Positions 51,501-64,000 of a DNA stretch of 64,000 nucleotides are shown in pieces. The translations under genes and the position numbers were made by a program. Under the pieces are notes generated by a model. The model worked only from the letters and a program-made list of their open reading frames with translations, made no database searches and was not told the origin of the DNA. Source of the DNA: Apostichopus japonicus. Taxonomy: Eukaryota > Echinodermata > Holothuroidea > Aspidochirotida > Stichopodidae. How positions within the stretch are numbered: the first letter of the stretch is position 1; every line of letters begins with the position of its first letter. The DNA lies in NCBI RefSeq assembly GCF_037975245.1, contig NC_092569.1:4238501-4302500 (forward strand), given 5' to 3'.

Positions 51501-54500
51501 ACATGTCATGATACTGTAAGCAACCGTAATGATATCTAGAATTAACATGTAACAGGAGCATCAATGATGGCATTCCCCTGAAACTTTTCTCAGTGTTTTT
51601 GTGACTCATTTGAGAAACTGTTATGTCATATCTGGCCTGTTTCTGCATCCACAAATACGTTTACACTCCAGTTGCCTGGAGTAGTGCACTTTTGGCAATG
51701 GCCATAAGCTAAGAGAATTAGCACTTTGTTTAAACCACAGGCTTCAGTTGAGGGATTTCCATGCCCTTATTAATCTGTAAATTTGGTATGAAATTTTAAA
51801 TAAGCACATGTATATCTGTTCTGCAGATCCACTGTAAATGGTAACATTTTTAGTTGCCTTACTCAAATTGAAATATGTTCAGTTGGGTCAAAGGAATATA
51901 TGTTGTAAATTGGTGTCTTTTCGAAGATAGAGTTATAGGAACCTGAAGGTACATCTGTTTTATTTACTTTGCATGTTAAAGTTAAATCCCTTTCAAATCC
52001 GTCTCAAAATAATGGATATTCCTAAGAAATAACAGGCTATGAATACATTGTTAGTCAGATCGTTTCTAGTGAAGACTTGATATTTTTCTCTTTTTTCTTT
52101 CTTTTTTCGTTCCTTCTGCAGTTCTCTAGATTCAATCTACTACCACAGAGAATTACTCTGCCATTCGTTGGACGGGCTAAGAGTGGATCTACTTACAGTG
52201 TCTTCTTACCACGGCATCACTGACAACCATGAACCTAGACTGGAAAAACTCTTTCCAGATATGACCACCACAAGGGCTCGCAGATTTGAAGGCAAAAGAG
52301 TAAGTAGCGTGTGAGGAGCTTTCTTCTCTCTTTTATTCTTTCTTTCTTTTTGCTTTTTGATATGGTTATGATGTTGAGATATTAAAGATGTGGGCACACG
52401 CATTTGTGCGATTAAACTGTTCCTTTTTGCTCGTGAGAGATCATGAAGTGATGTGATGAAACGATATAATTTTGGGTAACTTTTAGTAGTTTCGCAACTA
52501 AATTTTTTATAGTGTTTGCACATGACACCATTGTTTATTTCTGCATGAATTGAGTGTATTACCAGCCTTCTTTTGAGCTCAGTTATAGTGAAACAGTTAG
52601 TAACCCCCCCCCCTTCCTTAGGTGGTATGTGCCATATGACATGATACGTCACTGCTTTGTTCCAACTATATACTTATATTGTTTCCAAGTAGAGGTTACT
52701 ACTTCTATTAAGGGGTTCCGTATGAAGATTCCCCCTTAATTTAAGTCATAACTTAAATCAACTAAAGCAAGTCTGATTTCACGCGACCAAGTCAATGGGC
52801 TGTTAGTGTGTGATTTCCGTCTCACTGAGTTAACTGAGTGGAAAAGGCCCATTGACTTACTGTGTTAAAAGTCAAAAGATTGTCGATTCAATGTTCTTGT
52901 GAAGGACAAATCAGTAACGATCTCAACAAGATCCTTTTTTTTTGTATTTCTTCCGATGTTGTACACACCTATTTCTCAACTTTATCTCTGTAATTCTCCC
53001 TATTTTGTTGATAAGGTTTACTTTTTGAGCAGCCGAGTTCATCCTGGCGAGACACCTGCAAGTTTTGTTTTCAACGGATTCTTGGACTTTATACTCCGTT
53101 CCAAGGATCCTCGGTCACAGCAGCTGAGAAGGCAATACGTGTTTAAGATGGTTCCCCTCTTGAATCCAGACGGGGTGCAACGAGGGCATTACAGAACCGA
53201 CCAAAGAGGCGTTAACTTAAATAGAATGTACACGAATCCAGATTTTGGATTTCACCCTTCAGTGTATGCTGCAAAGAGTATAGTCATTCACCATCATAAA
53301 CATTCCAGAGTCATAAACGAGCCGAATTCTGAGCCAGCCGTCGATGACTCCAAGTCTAGAGCTAGTTGTCAAAAATCCAACGGAACAAGTGAAGATGTAC
53401 AACCTGCTACGGGGGAGAAGAAAAACTGCAACTCACCGCTCGGCGTCGAACAGGTAGATAACGATGACATGACGTCGTCAAATAGTAAACCGAATGCAAT
53501 AACGATAGTTTACGAAGGTAACGGGTCTGGCTCTCTGGGCAGGACTCCTCAAAGCAGTTTAGAAGATTTTGAAAGTAGTGAAACGGACCACGGTCCTAGG
53601 TGTAGATCGAGCCACTCTACCGTAAGGACAGACTCTGGACCATCGGAACGAACAGTCGACGTTGAATCGGATGACGATGACGACGATCTCTGCCACGGCA
53701 TGGATAAACTCTCACTGCTGACGACGACCGCGACAGGGACCAACAGCAACAATTCCAACAGCGTCGACAGCCTGTCGATTCCGTGGCACGAGAGCGGCAT
53801 CGCGTTCTACGTGGACCTCCATGGGCACGCGTCCAAACGTGGATGTTTCATCTACGGCAACCATCTCCGGGACGAGGAGAAGCAAGTGGAGAACGTCCTC
53901 TTCCCGAAGCTGATCTCCTTGAATTCTTCTCACTTCGACTTTGACGGCTGTAACTTCTCAGAGAAGAACATGTACACGAAGGACAAACGGGATGGGATGT
54001 CCAAGGAAGGCAGCGGTAGAGTAGCCATGCTCAAGTCAACCGGTATCGTCCACAGGTGAGTCAATTTCCTGCTTGTTTCTTTTGGTGTCACTGGCAAGAT
54101 TCTTCACATTAAAGTACATGTTTGAAGAATATAGTATACATAGAGGAATGCTTTTGTCAATATCTCTCCCAAAGTCTATAGACCAGGGTAGCAACCACCA
54201 ATTTTTTATTTTTCTTTATTTAACTGGTGGGTGGGGGGATGGGGAGGGCTAAGACGTTATGTCATCTAGAAGAGTGGTCAAAGGGTTGGGTTGCCCCCTC
54301 CCCTTTTAGACATTTTGGTAAAATGGAAGCTGCTTTTAGATGCAACGAAATAGTGCTATATTTTGAATCTTTTAATACAATTTTGACAAATTTTCTTATT
54401 GTTTAGGTTGTAAAGCAGATGCATGCTATATAAGTATGTGCTGTAAACTAGGATGTTTTTGGCTTTGTAATATTCTGCCAGTGGTTGGAGGGCCCTCACT

Positions 54501-57500
54501 CCATCTCTCCTCCCTGATTATACTCTGGGATGGCTAAAGTTTGTAAGTGGAAATAAGGAGGTTACATTGAAGACATGTGTTGAAACAACTTTCTCATACT
54601 AAGCTTTTTGATGATGCTCATTCTCTCCCTCTGCTTATCAACAGTTATACCCTTGAGTGCAATTACAACACGGGACGATTCATGAATTCTTTAGCTCCTG
54701 CATGCATGGATGACGGCAGGGCAACACCACCGCAGGTAGCGGGCTTCCCACCAAAGTATTCCATCGCCCATTTTGAAGACGTAATTATAACAATTTATAT
54801 ATCATTTGTTTTTTGGGGGGGTTTTTTTTGAAAATCTTACTGTGTGAGTTATGATGATTGAAATGTTGTATAAAAGTAGTTGTCAAGTAGTTTAAATGTA
54901 AAGATGGAAACTTTGTTTCTTTATTTTTGTTACTTTATTTTTATCTCTATATTTTAGTCTTTTGCAGTGTGTACAATTATATGCAAAACAGAAAATTAAT
55001 ACTAAGAGTTAACATAAGTACAACAGTACATTAATTATTAATATGTAGATACAAAGAAATTGAGCACATCCCCATGAAAGTTTAATGAAGAAATTTTTAG
55101 ATAAAAAATATTACCATTGTAGAGCCCTGAACGTCGGCAGAAAATTAAGATGTCACATTTCTCGAGGAATTTACTGTGTATGATATGGAGCTCACTGAAG
55201 GTAGCAGATTGAGTCTGTGAGGAGGGAGACAGGCAGTCATGTCCGAGTGGACAAGTGCAGGGACACATCTCCTTAAGAAAATATGCTCTCATCAAAGAAT
55301 TCCATCACAAATAGAACAAAAAAGAGATTTGATTGTATGTGTCTTTTCAAACAAGCTGTTAAACTTTTATCAATAATTGGTTTGTTAATGATCCTTGATT
55401 AGCATAAACGTTATTTTTTTTGTTTTTTTTTGTATGTATGTATGTTTGCTTTCCTTTTTTAATCAAAAAGTAGGAAAAGCTATTTTTGTTGTTTGAATAA
55501 TTAACTATAAAATCAGGTTTCTAATCCATTTCCATTTTTGATGGAATTTATTTTTCATTTACTGTAAGTTCATGAACAGAAGGGGCAGAGTCTATGGCTG
55601 TCTCTATCTGAAACAGTTCAAGGTAAGTCTTTCTCAAGTCACTGTTTTTTTTCTGTATTTTTTCCCTTTTTACGTATATTTAACCATTTCATATTTTCTC
55701 ACTTTTCGGGTTAGGTTGGGAGAGCACTTGCCGTTGCAGCTCTGGATTTCACAGACTCGAATCCCTGGTCCAGAATTGCATCCACGGAGTACAACAGTGT
55801 TCATGGAATCAGAGCTTGGGTACAGAGGTACCTGCGGAGTATGAGGGGAGCACCGTCCTTGCCAAAGAAGATGTCCAGGGTAGCATCTAAAACATCAAGG
55901 TAATGAGAAGTGAAAAAAAAACAGTTTACAGGTTTGCAGTCTCAATATTTTAAAGAACTTGGGACTTTTAATTGTTAGTTATTATGTTTGCTCACAATAA
56001 TAAATAAATTCAATAAAAAAAATAAGAAGAAAAAAAATATGAATATTTGATTCCCTTTATTTGTGGCCTTGTTTAAAGCATATTTTGAATTAATTTGGAT
56101 AAATTTGTGAATGCTTATCAACATTGAATCCCATTACCCAAGGTAGGTCTTAGTTTGACTAGTTAGATTTTATTACCCAAAAAAATAAAGCACAAAATTT
56201 ACAAAGTTTTCCAATTCTTTTAATTTCAATGTGATTTAATCATTAATACGAAATTTATCTGAGAATGGAATCAATTTCATAAACTGCTCACTTGCTAATC
56301 TTCACATTAAAATGATGAGGCAAGAATTCAAATAGTTATGAATTAGGTTTGTTTTTGGAACCTGTTTTATCCATACTTTTTCAACATTGTTAATCATTCA
56401 GGTATGACTAATATATGTAAATTGTGTTAGCTATTTGAATTAAACATTGTAAATATTTGTGTTCTTTTTCCCCATCAAATGGTTAGGTATTGGAATATTT
56501 AAATATGCTAATGGAAGTGTAAAGTTGTTTGTCGGAGAAACAAATATTGGAAAAGAAGTTGAAGGAAGTCAAGTCAGGCACAGAACCAGGGGAGGGTAGG
56601 GGTGTACACCTGTCTCCCTTTTCAACCCCACACCAAATATTTTATAGAAGTTATTAGCACAACTTTGCATGTAAACCCCAACTAAAGGCCTAAGTTATAG
56701 TCTAGATATGCCACAAAATGGACCATTTCAGGTCTCAACTTTTAATTTTTCTGTGAAAAGATCCGCCAAACCTTATCCCCCATTCATCCCCATACATGGG
56801 AGTCAGGTTCATTGACCTCAGGACCACAACCCATCCTTTTAAAAAGTCTTATATCTGCCCTGAAGTTATTTAATGATTCCATTGCTCCTCCGATTAGCCT
56901 GGTGGCAACAGCAACAAGTCGACATAACCTCAACATGGTGTCGAGGCCAAGGCTGGTCGCGGGTGATACCAGAGCTGTCGCGTTTGGCAGAAGGGTAACA
57001 CCAAGGCCGTCCGGTTCTCCGGTTAAAAAGAGTTCCGTGTCAAAGAATCTCGGACCGGTCAGAGGTAAGAAAATACCGGATGAAGGAAAACCAAGTATGA
57101 AACAAGTAGAATCACATCTAGCAATGAGTTAATAAAGCTGCTTGGATGATTCTGCTCGCATGTGTTTCGAAGCGTAATCATCGCATTAGTTACTTACATA
57201 TGTTTACGAGGAGTTTCATGTAAGGGTAATCACAGAATGGGGTAAATGTGTCAACTTGTGTTTGCATGTATGACCTGATTACTAAAGAACCAGTATAAAC
57301 TATTTATTTAAATGGAAATATACAAAGTCAATTGGATCACTCATAGCAAAATAATATACATTATTGACATGTGTTTTGATACAGGTAGCTATGTATATAC
57401 CAGCCAGTTGGGGACAAATTTCCTAATGCTAAAAACCTCTCAAACCTGTCCTCCCATTGCATGCTGCAGAGCATTGGTATTGTCAGTACAAACAGTTCCT

Positions 57501-60500
57501 AACCTCGATCTGATAGAAACATGATATTCATACTGCTCATACTGACAGTATAAGTGCTCTGAAGCAGGACATGACAGTACAGTATTGAAAAACATTGTCC
57601 CAACTGGGTCACCTATACTGGTAATGACAATGATAATTGTGATATGTTTGTTTTTTGTTCTCATTCATAGGACCTGACCAGTAGTTCACTCACAGCACAA
57701 TTATCTACACACATATGTGTGTGTGTACATATGTGTGTATGGGATATGTGGATATGTATGATATGATATGTGGATAAATGCGTGTATGGGATAGTTAAGT
57801 ACAATGTGGGTCATCATGGATTGGAATGGGTGAAAAAAGTTGCGCACACAGCTTTTGCTTGTGTTTTTCTTTTTATATTGACATCCTATCAGTTAACAAG
57901 ATAACAAACTGCCACCATTTTTCTCTGATATTCCTGCAGAAACGAAAGCATCAATCGAGAGAAAGAAGAAAATCACGTCAAATCAGCCGACGGTCTCTTC
58001 AAATTCGAAAACGAAAGCCACTCACAGCGTATCGTCCAAGTCGTTTGAGAAACCTATCACTCCGTCCCTCCAGAACAAGTCCCATCCTCCAGGAATCTCC
58101 AGCAAGCAGCAGGACAAGGACCTAGTCTCCCTCCCTCTGACCCATAAACCGCCCAACGCCAGCCTCTCGATCATAAGAGCGAGGTCTGGTTCCCGTATCG
58201 GCAGAGACCAACAGACTCGCGGCGATCAGTTCGTAACGAAGAAGATCGAAAACGTCCGCAACGCCAAGAATTTAAACGAGGAAAAGGAGAGAGCATTCGA
58301 AGAAGATTCTTCGGTCGTTCAGGGTCTCTTGAATCACATGGTGGTTCAGGTCTTGGAGCAGAGACCAGACAGTGCCATGGCTGGTCAATTTGGCTTGAAT
58401 AGAGAGAAGGTGAGTTTTTCTGGTCCTATTACCCTCTTTAGCTTTCCTTCATTTCAAGTTTTGGCTCTGGAATGAAATACCCAGAAGTTAGAAATAGAAA
58501 GCGAAGTGAGTTTCTGCAGTTGCCATTTTTTGTTTTTACTTTATTATTGTTTGAATAATCAGCGCACTAATACCTTTTTTCGTTATCATTGGCTTAAATA
58601 TTCCACTACTGTAGCAAGAGATAACCAGTGACAATATCAATATATCAGTTTGTGATACTTCTTTTCCCAAATTTTGTGGGAAATGTCCTATCCTTTCATT
58701 TTTTTCCCTCATAATTGTTGCCCGAAGTTCTGCTAAGTTTTCACACTTTTACAAAATGTCTGGTCTTTGGAATTCAGACTAAAATCCAATTTGAAACTGC
58801 CACAGTTGTGTACACTTTTTAGCCTGATTCTCAATGCTAAATGAAACGCAAAGGCCAGCTTAGGATCATGTTTTGAGAACAAAGCACATCTTCAAATCAG
58901 TCGATTACATGAATGAGTGTAGCAAAGGTCAGAACGACTTACCTTTTGCAGGCTCAGCGTGGCCAAATATCCCCACCATGATGCATCAGAATGGTCTTTA
59001 CTGTCTGCCTTTTGGCCCATTTGTACAAGTTTCAATGGACCTTTTTGTCTCATGGACCACATAACCCAACTAACCACAAAGTAACCTATTCAGCCTTCAT
59101 TTACTGTTGCATGTTTATTTGAATACAACTACCTTGCTATGACACTAACATTAAGAATAAGCTGAATCTGTCAAGTTGATAGCCAATAGACAAAAAGTGT
59201 AAGTTAAAGTCATTCAGCATCCCCAACATGCATGTATGTGGCTGCTTTGAGTGTCGTTAAGATACTAACCACCCATCCAAGCCGATATTATAATAACCAA
59301 TACCATTGCACAGCATCATTATTCCTAAGGAGTGGTGGAGCATTAGTGCTCCATAGTCACACAGTCATAGATTGCTTCTCTATAGCAATAGAAAGGTCAG
59401 AAAAATGTTCTCACAATAAAAAAATGTTGCACTCTCATACTACAGAACAACAACGAACATTTTAAAGTTTACACCCATGTTTGTGGAGAGACTTGAACAA
59501 GTAACAAGTTGTATGAAAGATTCCGACGTGAGATTGATGCAGTGATGGTAAACTTAGTTCTTGCCATCAAGGTACATTAATCCATGGATTACCCAGATTT
59601 GTTTTACCTGGATTATCCACAACCAGTATCCAACAATGTACCTTTAATGGGAACAAAAACAACAAAAATGCAAGTTCTAAGCACTTTACTGTACTTTTTG
59701 TTGTATTTATATTATGTAAACATGGAGAATAGATTCCTTTGTGATTATTAATTTATTTTCACATCTTCCTTGTCATGTAATTAATATGTCCTCCTCCTCC
59801 TATAGAGGGCAGTATGCCTGTTATTTGACTCAATTCATTTCCCCCAACTTCATTGTAATGTAATAAACATGTCCTCCCCAATTGAGGGCAGTATGACACT
59901 AAACACAACAATTCTCAGATCATACTTCCCAAAGAAACAGTACATAGTACTTTGCACTGACTATTACACATGGCAATCTTTGCTTAAGTGTGCTAGCAAA
60001 CATTTATACGATTTAATGCATTCATATGATTTCTCCTGTTGAAATTTTGTTGCATTTCTTCGAAGAAATTTCTGACAAAGAGGAACAACCAATTCAGTTT
60101 AGGAATGGAATTCCTTGATAGAAAATTATTTCATTTCGTTTATAGATGTACACTTGTTATATATTGTTCTAGCAATGAGTTGTTTTAAAACTTTCCTTTT
60201 TGAAGTGTTTTAAATGTTGTAAATCTTTTAATTTTATGAACTGCTTGTTCTTATAACCTGTTTGAATATTGTAACAATTTCCTGCATAAAGGAAAAATTG
60301 TGTTTTATTGTGCCACTTTTTCAGTCCTTTTCCGCCACATTCAGCAATTTCTTTTTCCCCCCTCACTTTTCTGCATGCACCTACTACTCGCTTGTTAACC
60401 CTTGTTATACAGTCTCACCTTGGATCAGTGAATGTTCTGCAGCGCCCTCACTCTGCGTTTGCTCTCCGCAATACTTACCAGCACATTAATCGACTAACAC

Positions 60501-63500
60501 AATGGCCCATGAGCAAAGTAGTGATGCAGGTACCTCAGATGGTAAGGCAATCTTTGTACATGAATATTTATGAGGTCATTATGCATGCAACTAACAGCCA
60601 ATCATGTTAAAGTGGCTGGCTGTGTTCCATTAGTAAATTTGTATAAACAATATGGCAAACTTGGATACCAGATTTAAGCCCTCAAGTTTAAACTGTATTC
60701 TGTGTGTACACTTTCAGATACTTTCTTCTTGTTTTCTTTTTGCTTTTTTGAAATAACATGTTTTCTTGAAAGGAGGAGTTAAGAACTTTGTTATGATGCT
60801 AATTAATGTAATAAACTAACGCTATATTAACAAGGATCCTTAATGTTTGAGAGAGATTTAGGATAGATTGCAACATGTCAGGCTAGACATTCAACAAAAT
60901 GTTGAATGTGTTGAAAATATGTTGAATGTTGAAAAAGTATTAACATCTTGTTAAGTACAATTGATACAGTATTGACGCTATGATAGTGAATGGCTTGACA
61001 GTTATCAGATTTCTTACACAATAATTTAACATTCTCGCCTTGTCTTTTTCCACATGTATAAAATTCATTTTTGTTACAAAATTGATGAAATAAATTAAAA
61101 GTTTTGTATTTCTTGCCCGACTTTCCTACACAAAGTCAGATCAAAGAAAATTTGATAACCTGGCTCTCACCTGAAATGTTTCTTTCTTGAAAATAGCAAA
61201 CGACTAACTTATCAAAATTATTGTCATTATTGTTAATATCTCTTCGACATTACTATGATTAATTTGTAACCCAGTATGCTGCCCTCACAGTACCTCAGTT
61301 ATTTGCATTGCATTTGAACTGGATCGACTCTATCCTCGTCTATCATTAATAATAACAATGTGAAGTGCGTCGAATGTAAATACAAGATCAAACACTTGCT
61401 ATGTTTATACTCTCACTTTGTTGTCTTCTTTATCTATTAAACTTCAAGAATCAAGTTTAATTCTTGATGTGTTCCTCCATGTTAACAAATTGCTTATCTA
61501 TAGTAAAAGAAAGCCTTTTTAGGTAAATATATATTTATAAAGGTTAATGGGCCTCACCTTTCAATTCTAGCGAGATCTTAAGGGATGAACTTAAAAAGAG
61601 AAAAAAGTATTTGCAATTGAAGAAGATCCTGTTAGGATAGTGGTCATCAGGCATACAGTTTTAGTCTGTGTTGTTACTATGTCCTATGTATTTTAACTAT
61701 GTCCTATGAATTTTGACTATGTCCTATGTATTTTGACCATGTCCTATGTATTTTGACCATGTCCTATGTATTTTGATCATGTCCTATGTATTTTGACCAT
61801 GTCCAATGTATTTTGACTATGTCCTGTGTATATTAACTATGTCCTATGTATTTTGACTATGACCTATGTATTTTGACTATGTCCTATGTATTTCTTACTC
61901 TGTTCTGTGTTACTTTGTCGCATGTTTTTTCTTCTTCTTTTCTGTAAATGTTACAGAAAATTTTGTTTTGTTTTAAGTCCTTACAGTCTAGCGTTGTTAT
62001 ATCTTTGACAATTCTGCTCATATCAAATAACATTTTGCAGACCACACCGTTAATCAATCCGGTGGGTGGCGGCAGTACTCATCATAAGGATCAGTCAATG
62101 TTCAGATCTTTCATCCAGAGAAAAAACAGCAATTTACAGATGAGGCACGGCAAGACTAATAATACCAAACAGGAACCTGCTCAGTAAGCTGAAATTAATC
62201 ATTAACGGATTTGATAAATAGTTTTGCATCCAATTTTATGTGACGACTGAATCTGAGAATCCCAAGTAATGTGCCCTTTAAATCAGCGGTTTCATAATAA
62301 TTTTAGGGCCATGACCCAGCCAAAACTTTTTGACATTCAGCTGATGATTCATTGATGATCCCCAGTCCCCTCACCCTATTTATTATTACAATGACACTGA
62401 AATGTGGTTGCTAAGTTTGAGGGGGAGGGGGGTGGGGCTCTGCTTCCTTGCCACAACTTGATCGATCTTGGATTGCACATGGGGACATCTTGTCTAGTAC
62501 TACAATGCTTTGAATAAAGATAAGTTGACATTTTTCCTGCAAATTCTGAGACAATATCACAACCCATCAAAAATCCTTTGCGACTCGAACAGTGGGTCAG
62601 GAAGGAGGTATCCTGTTAATTACTTCCGAACACATTCAAGTGAAAATGAGGTATTTTACAACATGATAAACAGTTCAAAAAGTGGAGGCATTTCACTTTT
62701 GTACATCGGAAACACATGTTGTGCCTAGTATATAACAGATCCATACCCCCTCAAAGGCTTTATTCAAATCATTGTGTTCCATTTCTCTTTGATATGAAGA
62801 TGTGATTTTTCCTTTTATTTTATTTTATTTTTTATTTATTTATTTATTATTTTGGTGACATTTATTTATGCTTTTCTGTATTGGCATTTTTAGATCTAAT
62901 GTGTTACCAAAGCATCCTAAGAAGTCTTCCGTCCCTAAGAGGAGAAGCCTATCCCACAGTCCAAACAGGAAACAATCCCACTTAATTCACAAGCCAAAGA
63001 TGAAAAACCAAGAGCAACATTCACAAAGTCAAGAAGACAAGCTCTACAATACAGGATACATGGATCGTATCATCCAGCAACGACTATTGAATAGCAGTTT
63101 GTCAGATCCCCACCCTGGTGAGCAGATTTAAGATTACCCATCCCCTAAATGTACCCCTATTCCCCTCCCCTTCATGGCACCACCTGCCCATCTCATTGTC
63201 TCATCATGCCATTGATGCAGAATGTTTTTGTTAATACTCTATTCATAAATTGTTGTCAAAGGTCAGGCATGCTCCTCCGAACCAGACCCGCACATAGTCA
63301 GGAATTTGAGTCTGAGGTGCACACGCAATTTAAGGAGGGGCACAGTGTAACTTCTGTAACTTAATTGTGAAGTTTGGTGCACATGATGGTAGTTAAGGTG
63401 GGAGGTATAGCTGTCTGTAGGGGGAGGGGCAGGTGGGGGGAGGGGGCTGGTGGGGGGAGGGGGCCAGTGGGGGGAGGGGGCCAGTGGGGGGGCATGGCCC

Positions 63501-63813
63501 CAGTCTGGCTTTGAGCCTTCACTGAACCAAGAGACTATTGCACATTCATGTGACGAGTAATGTTCCTATATAGGTACATATGTTACGATATCATATAAGA
63601 ACTCCCCTTGATCCTAAACCTTATAGTGCTGATAAATTCACTGTTTCTGTTTTAAACTCTCTTTAAAAGTTACATTCAATTTGTCAGATTATTGGCAAAA
63701 ATCTGTCTAAAAATTTAAGTCATATTGCTCTTTCCACTTACAGGAGATTCAGTCTATCCTAACCTCACATGCAAATCACTTGAACCGAGCCCATCATCTG
63801 CTTCTCTAAGAAG
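48508..63813 (+). CDS. AGBL5: Cytosolic carboxypeptidase 5 (AGBL5/CCP5), 5' and central part; 3' end off window
   Basis: Thirteen coding exons join in phase: 48508..48704, 49869..50031, 50714..50877, 52122..52299, 53016..54055, 54645..54780, 55715..55899, 56919..57064, 57940..58409, 60413..60541, 62041..62183, 62894..63117 and 63744..63813 (about 1081 residues so far). The family is an M14 zinc carboxypeptidase that removes glutamates from tubulin, including the branch-point residue. The N-domain (1-234) starts [19 protein letters not shown]. The catalytic domain has zinc ligands H243/E246 in HPGET and H503 in [10 protein letters not shown], substrate residues in NPDGVQRG and GVNLNRMY, and catalytic E585 in [12 protein letters not shown] long acidic/Ser-rich insertion lies at about 325-490, and a basic, Ser-rich C-terminal region follows residue 690. 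The start is supported by an in-frame TAA 27 nt upstream. The exon at 60413 has two in-frame donors (after 60529 or 60541). Confidence 0.93.
50137..50375 (+). repeat. Two partial tandem copies of the AGBL5 exon 2 end and its donor
   Basis: The real exon end (from about 49967) and the start of its intron recur at 50137 and, shortened, at 50303 (period about 166-170 bp). The first extra copy keeps the frame [12 protein letters not shown] and the junction agacaggcctgtatgtgagg with an intact GT. The second loses the donor. Neither has a clear acceptor. Confidence 0.85.
51034..51090. repeat. 10-bp minisatellite in AGBL5 intron
   Basis: The unit aagtgttWta is repeated about six times (alternating ataaagtgtt and ttaaagtgtt). 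Confidence 0.9.
55580..55622 (+). other. AGBL5: Cryptic 43-nt exon candidate in AGBL5 intron 6
   Basis: Bounded by gaacag and AAG|GTAAGT, it lies between two phase-0 coding exons. Its length is not a multiple of three, so inclusion would shift the frame. It may be a regulatory (poison) exon or a chance pair of splice sites. Confidence 0.25.
61677..61893. repeat. 20-bp minisatellite in AGBL5 intron
   Basis: About eleven units of gtcctatgtattttgactat with C/T and A/G variants. Confidence 0.95.
63419..63492. repeat. G-rich minisatellite in AGBL5 intron
   Basis: A unit of about 21 bp (ggggggagggggccagt) is repeated three to four times. It has dense G-runs on the sense strand and so G-quadruplex potential. 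Confidence 0.9.
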
Positions 63814-64000
63814 GTAAGAATCATGAAACCCCATCCCTCCCTCACACCTACCCCTTCCTCTGCTAGTTAGGAGAATTTGTCATCTTGTTGTTCAATTAAG
63901 GGTCGTCTTTGGAAACGTCTTTTTTTCTCATGTCCAAACACCATGTTGTTATAAACCACTTCATTCTGTGACTATTTAGGACATTTCAATCAACCCCTTT

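Noticed and set aside
53549-53933. Minus-strand open frames in the AGBL5 large exon
   Set aside because: Antisense shadows of a clearly conserved carboxypeptidase exon.
1-64000. CRISPR-like arrays or prokaryotic operons
   Set aside because: The tandem repeats seen lack unique spacers, and all recognised genes have spliceosomal introns.

Overview
This is a eukaryotic, AT-rich window with introns, homopolymer runs and dispersed repeats. No bacterial, viral or RNA-gene content is evident. The gene content suggests a marine deuterostome invertebrate, most likely an echinoderm such as a sea cucumber: secreted fibrinogen-related domain (FReD) proteins in tandem, an EndoU nuclease and a cytosolic carboxypeptidase of the AGBL5/CCP5 family. 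The lineage is an inference from gene content.

Left third (1-25.6 kb, minus strand): a tandem FReD locus. A block of about 8.9 kb at 1-8886 is repeated at about 16731-25558, including introns. The left copy holds the first four coding exons of one FReD gene, whose remainder lies off the window. The right copy holds the same four exons of a second gene. All eight exons of that gene can be followed in frame to a stop at 12913, giving a predicted secreted 547-residue protein: signal peptide, a FReD lacking its C-terminal third, TIL, EGF, then a complete FReD with a tyrosine-rich loop. Between the two genes are a minisatellite built from a FReD exon/splice-donor junction and an isolated signal-peptide-like exon.

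Middle (26.9-41.3 kb): the 3' part of a type I membrane protein gene on the minus strand (sushi-like exon, TM exon, long acidic Ser-rich cytoplasmic tail). Divergent to it is a complete six-exon XendoU-family endoribonuclease gene on the plus strand (34834-41273, 286 residues). Its introns hold a TA-flanked MITE, a foldback element, a tRNA-related SINE candidate and a broken copy of one of its own exons.

Right third (41.3-64 kb): about 7 kb without a recognisable gene, then the plus-strand AGBL5 orthologue (48508 to beyond the window; 13 coding exons seen, about 1081 residues), the tubulin deglutamylase with zinc ligands and catalytic Glu intact. The end of its second coding exon is repeated twice in the following intron.

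The FReD and sushi genes look like secreted or surface recognition proteins. EndoU and AGBL5 look like cytosolic enzymes, with no evident functional link to them. All exon boundaries were read by eye from splice signals, phase and family similarity. No transcript or database evidence was available.
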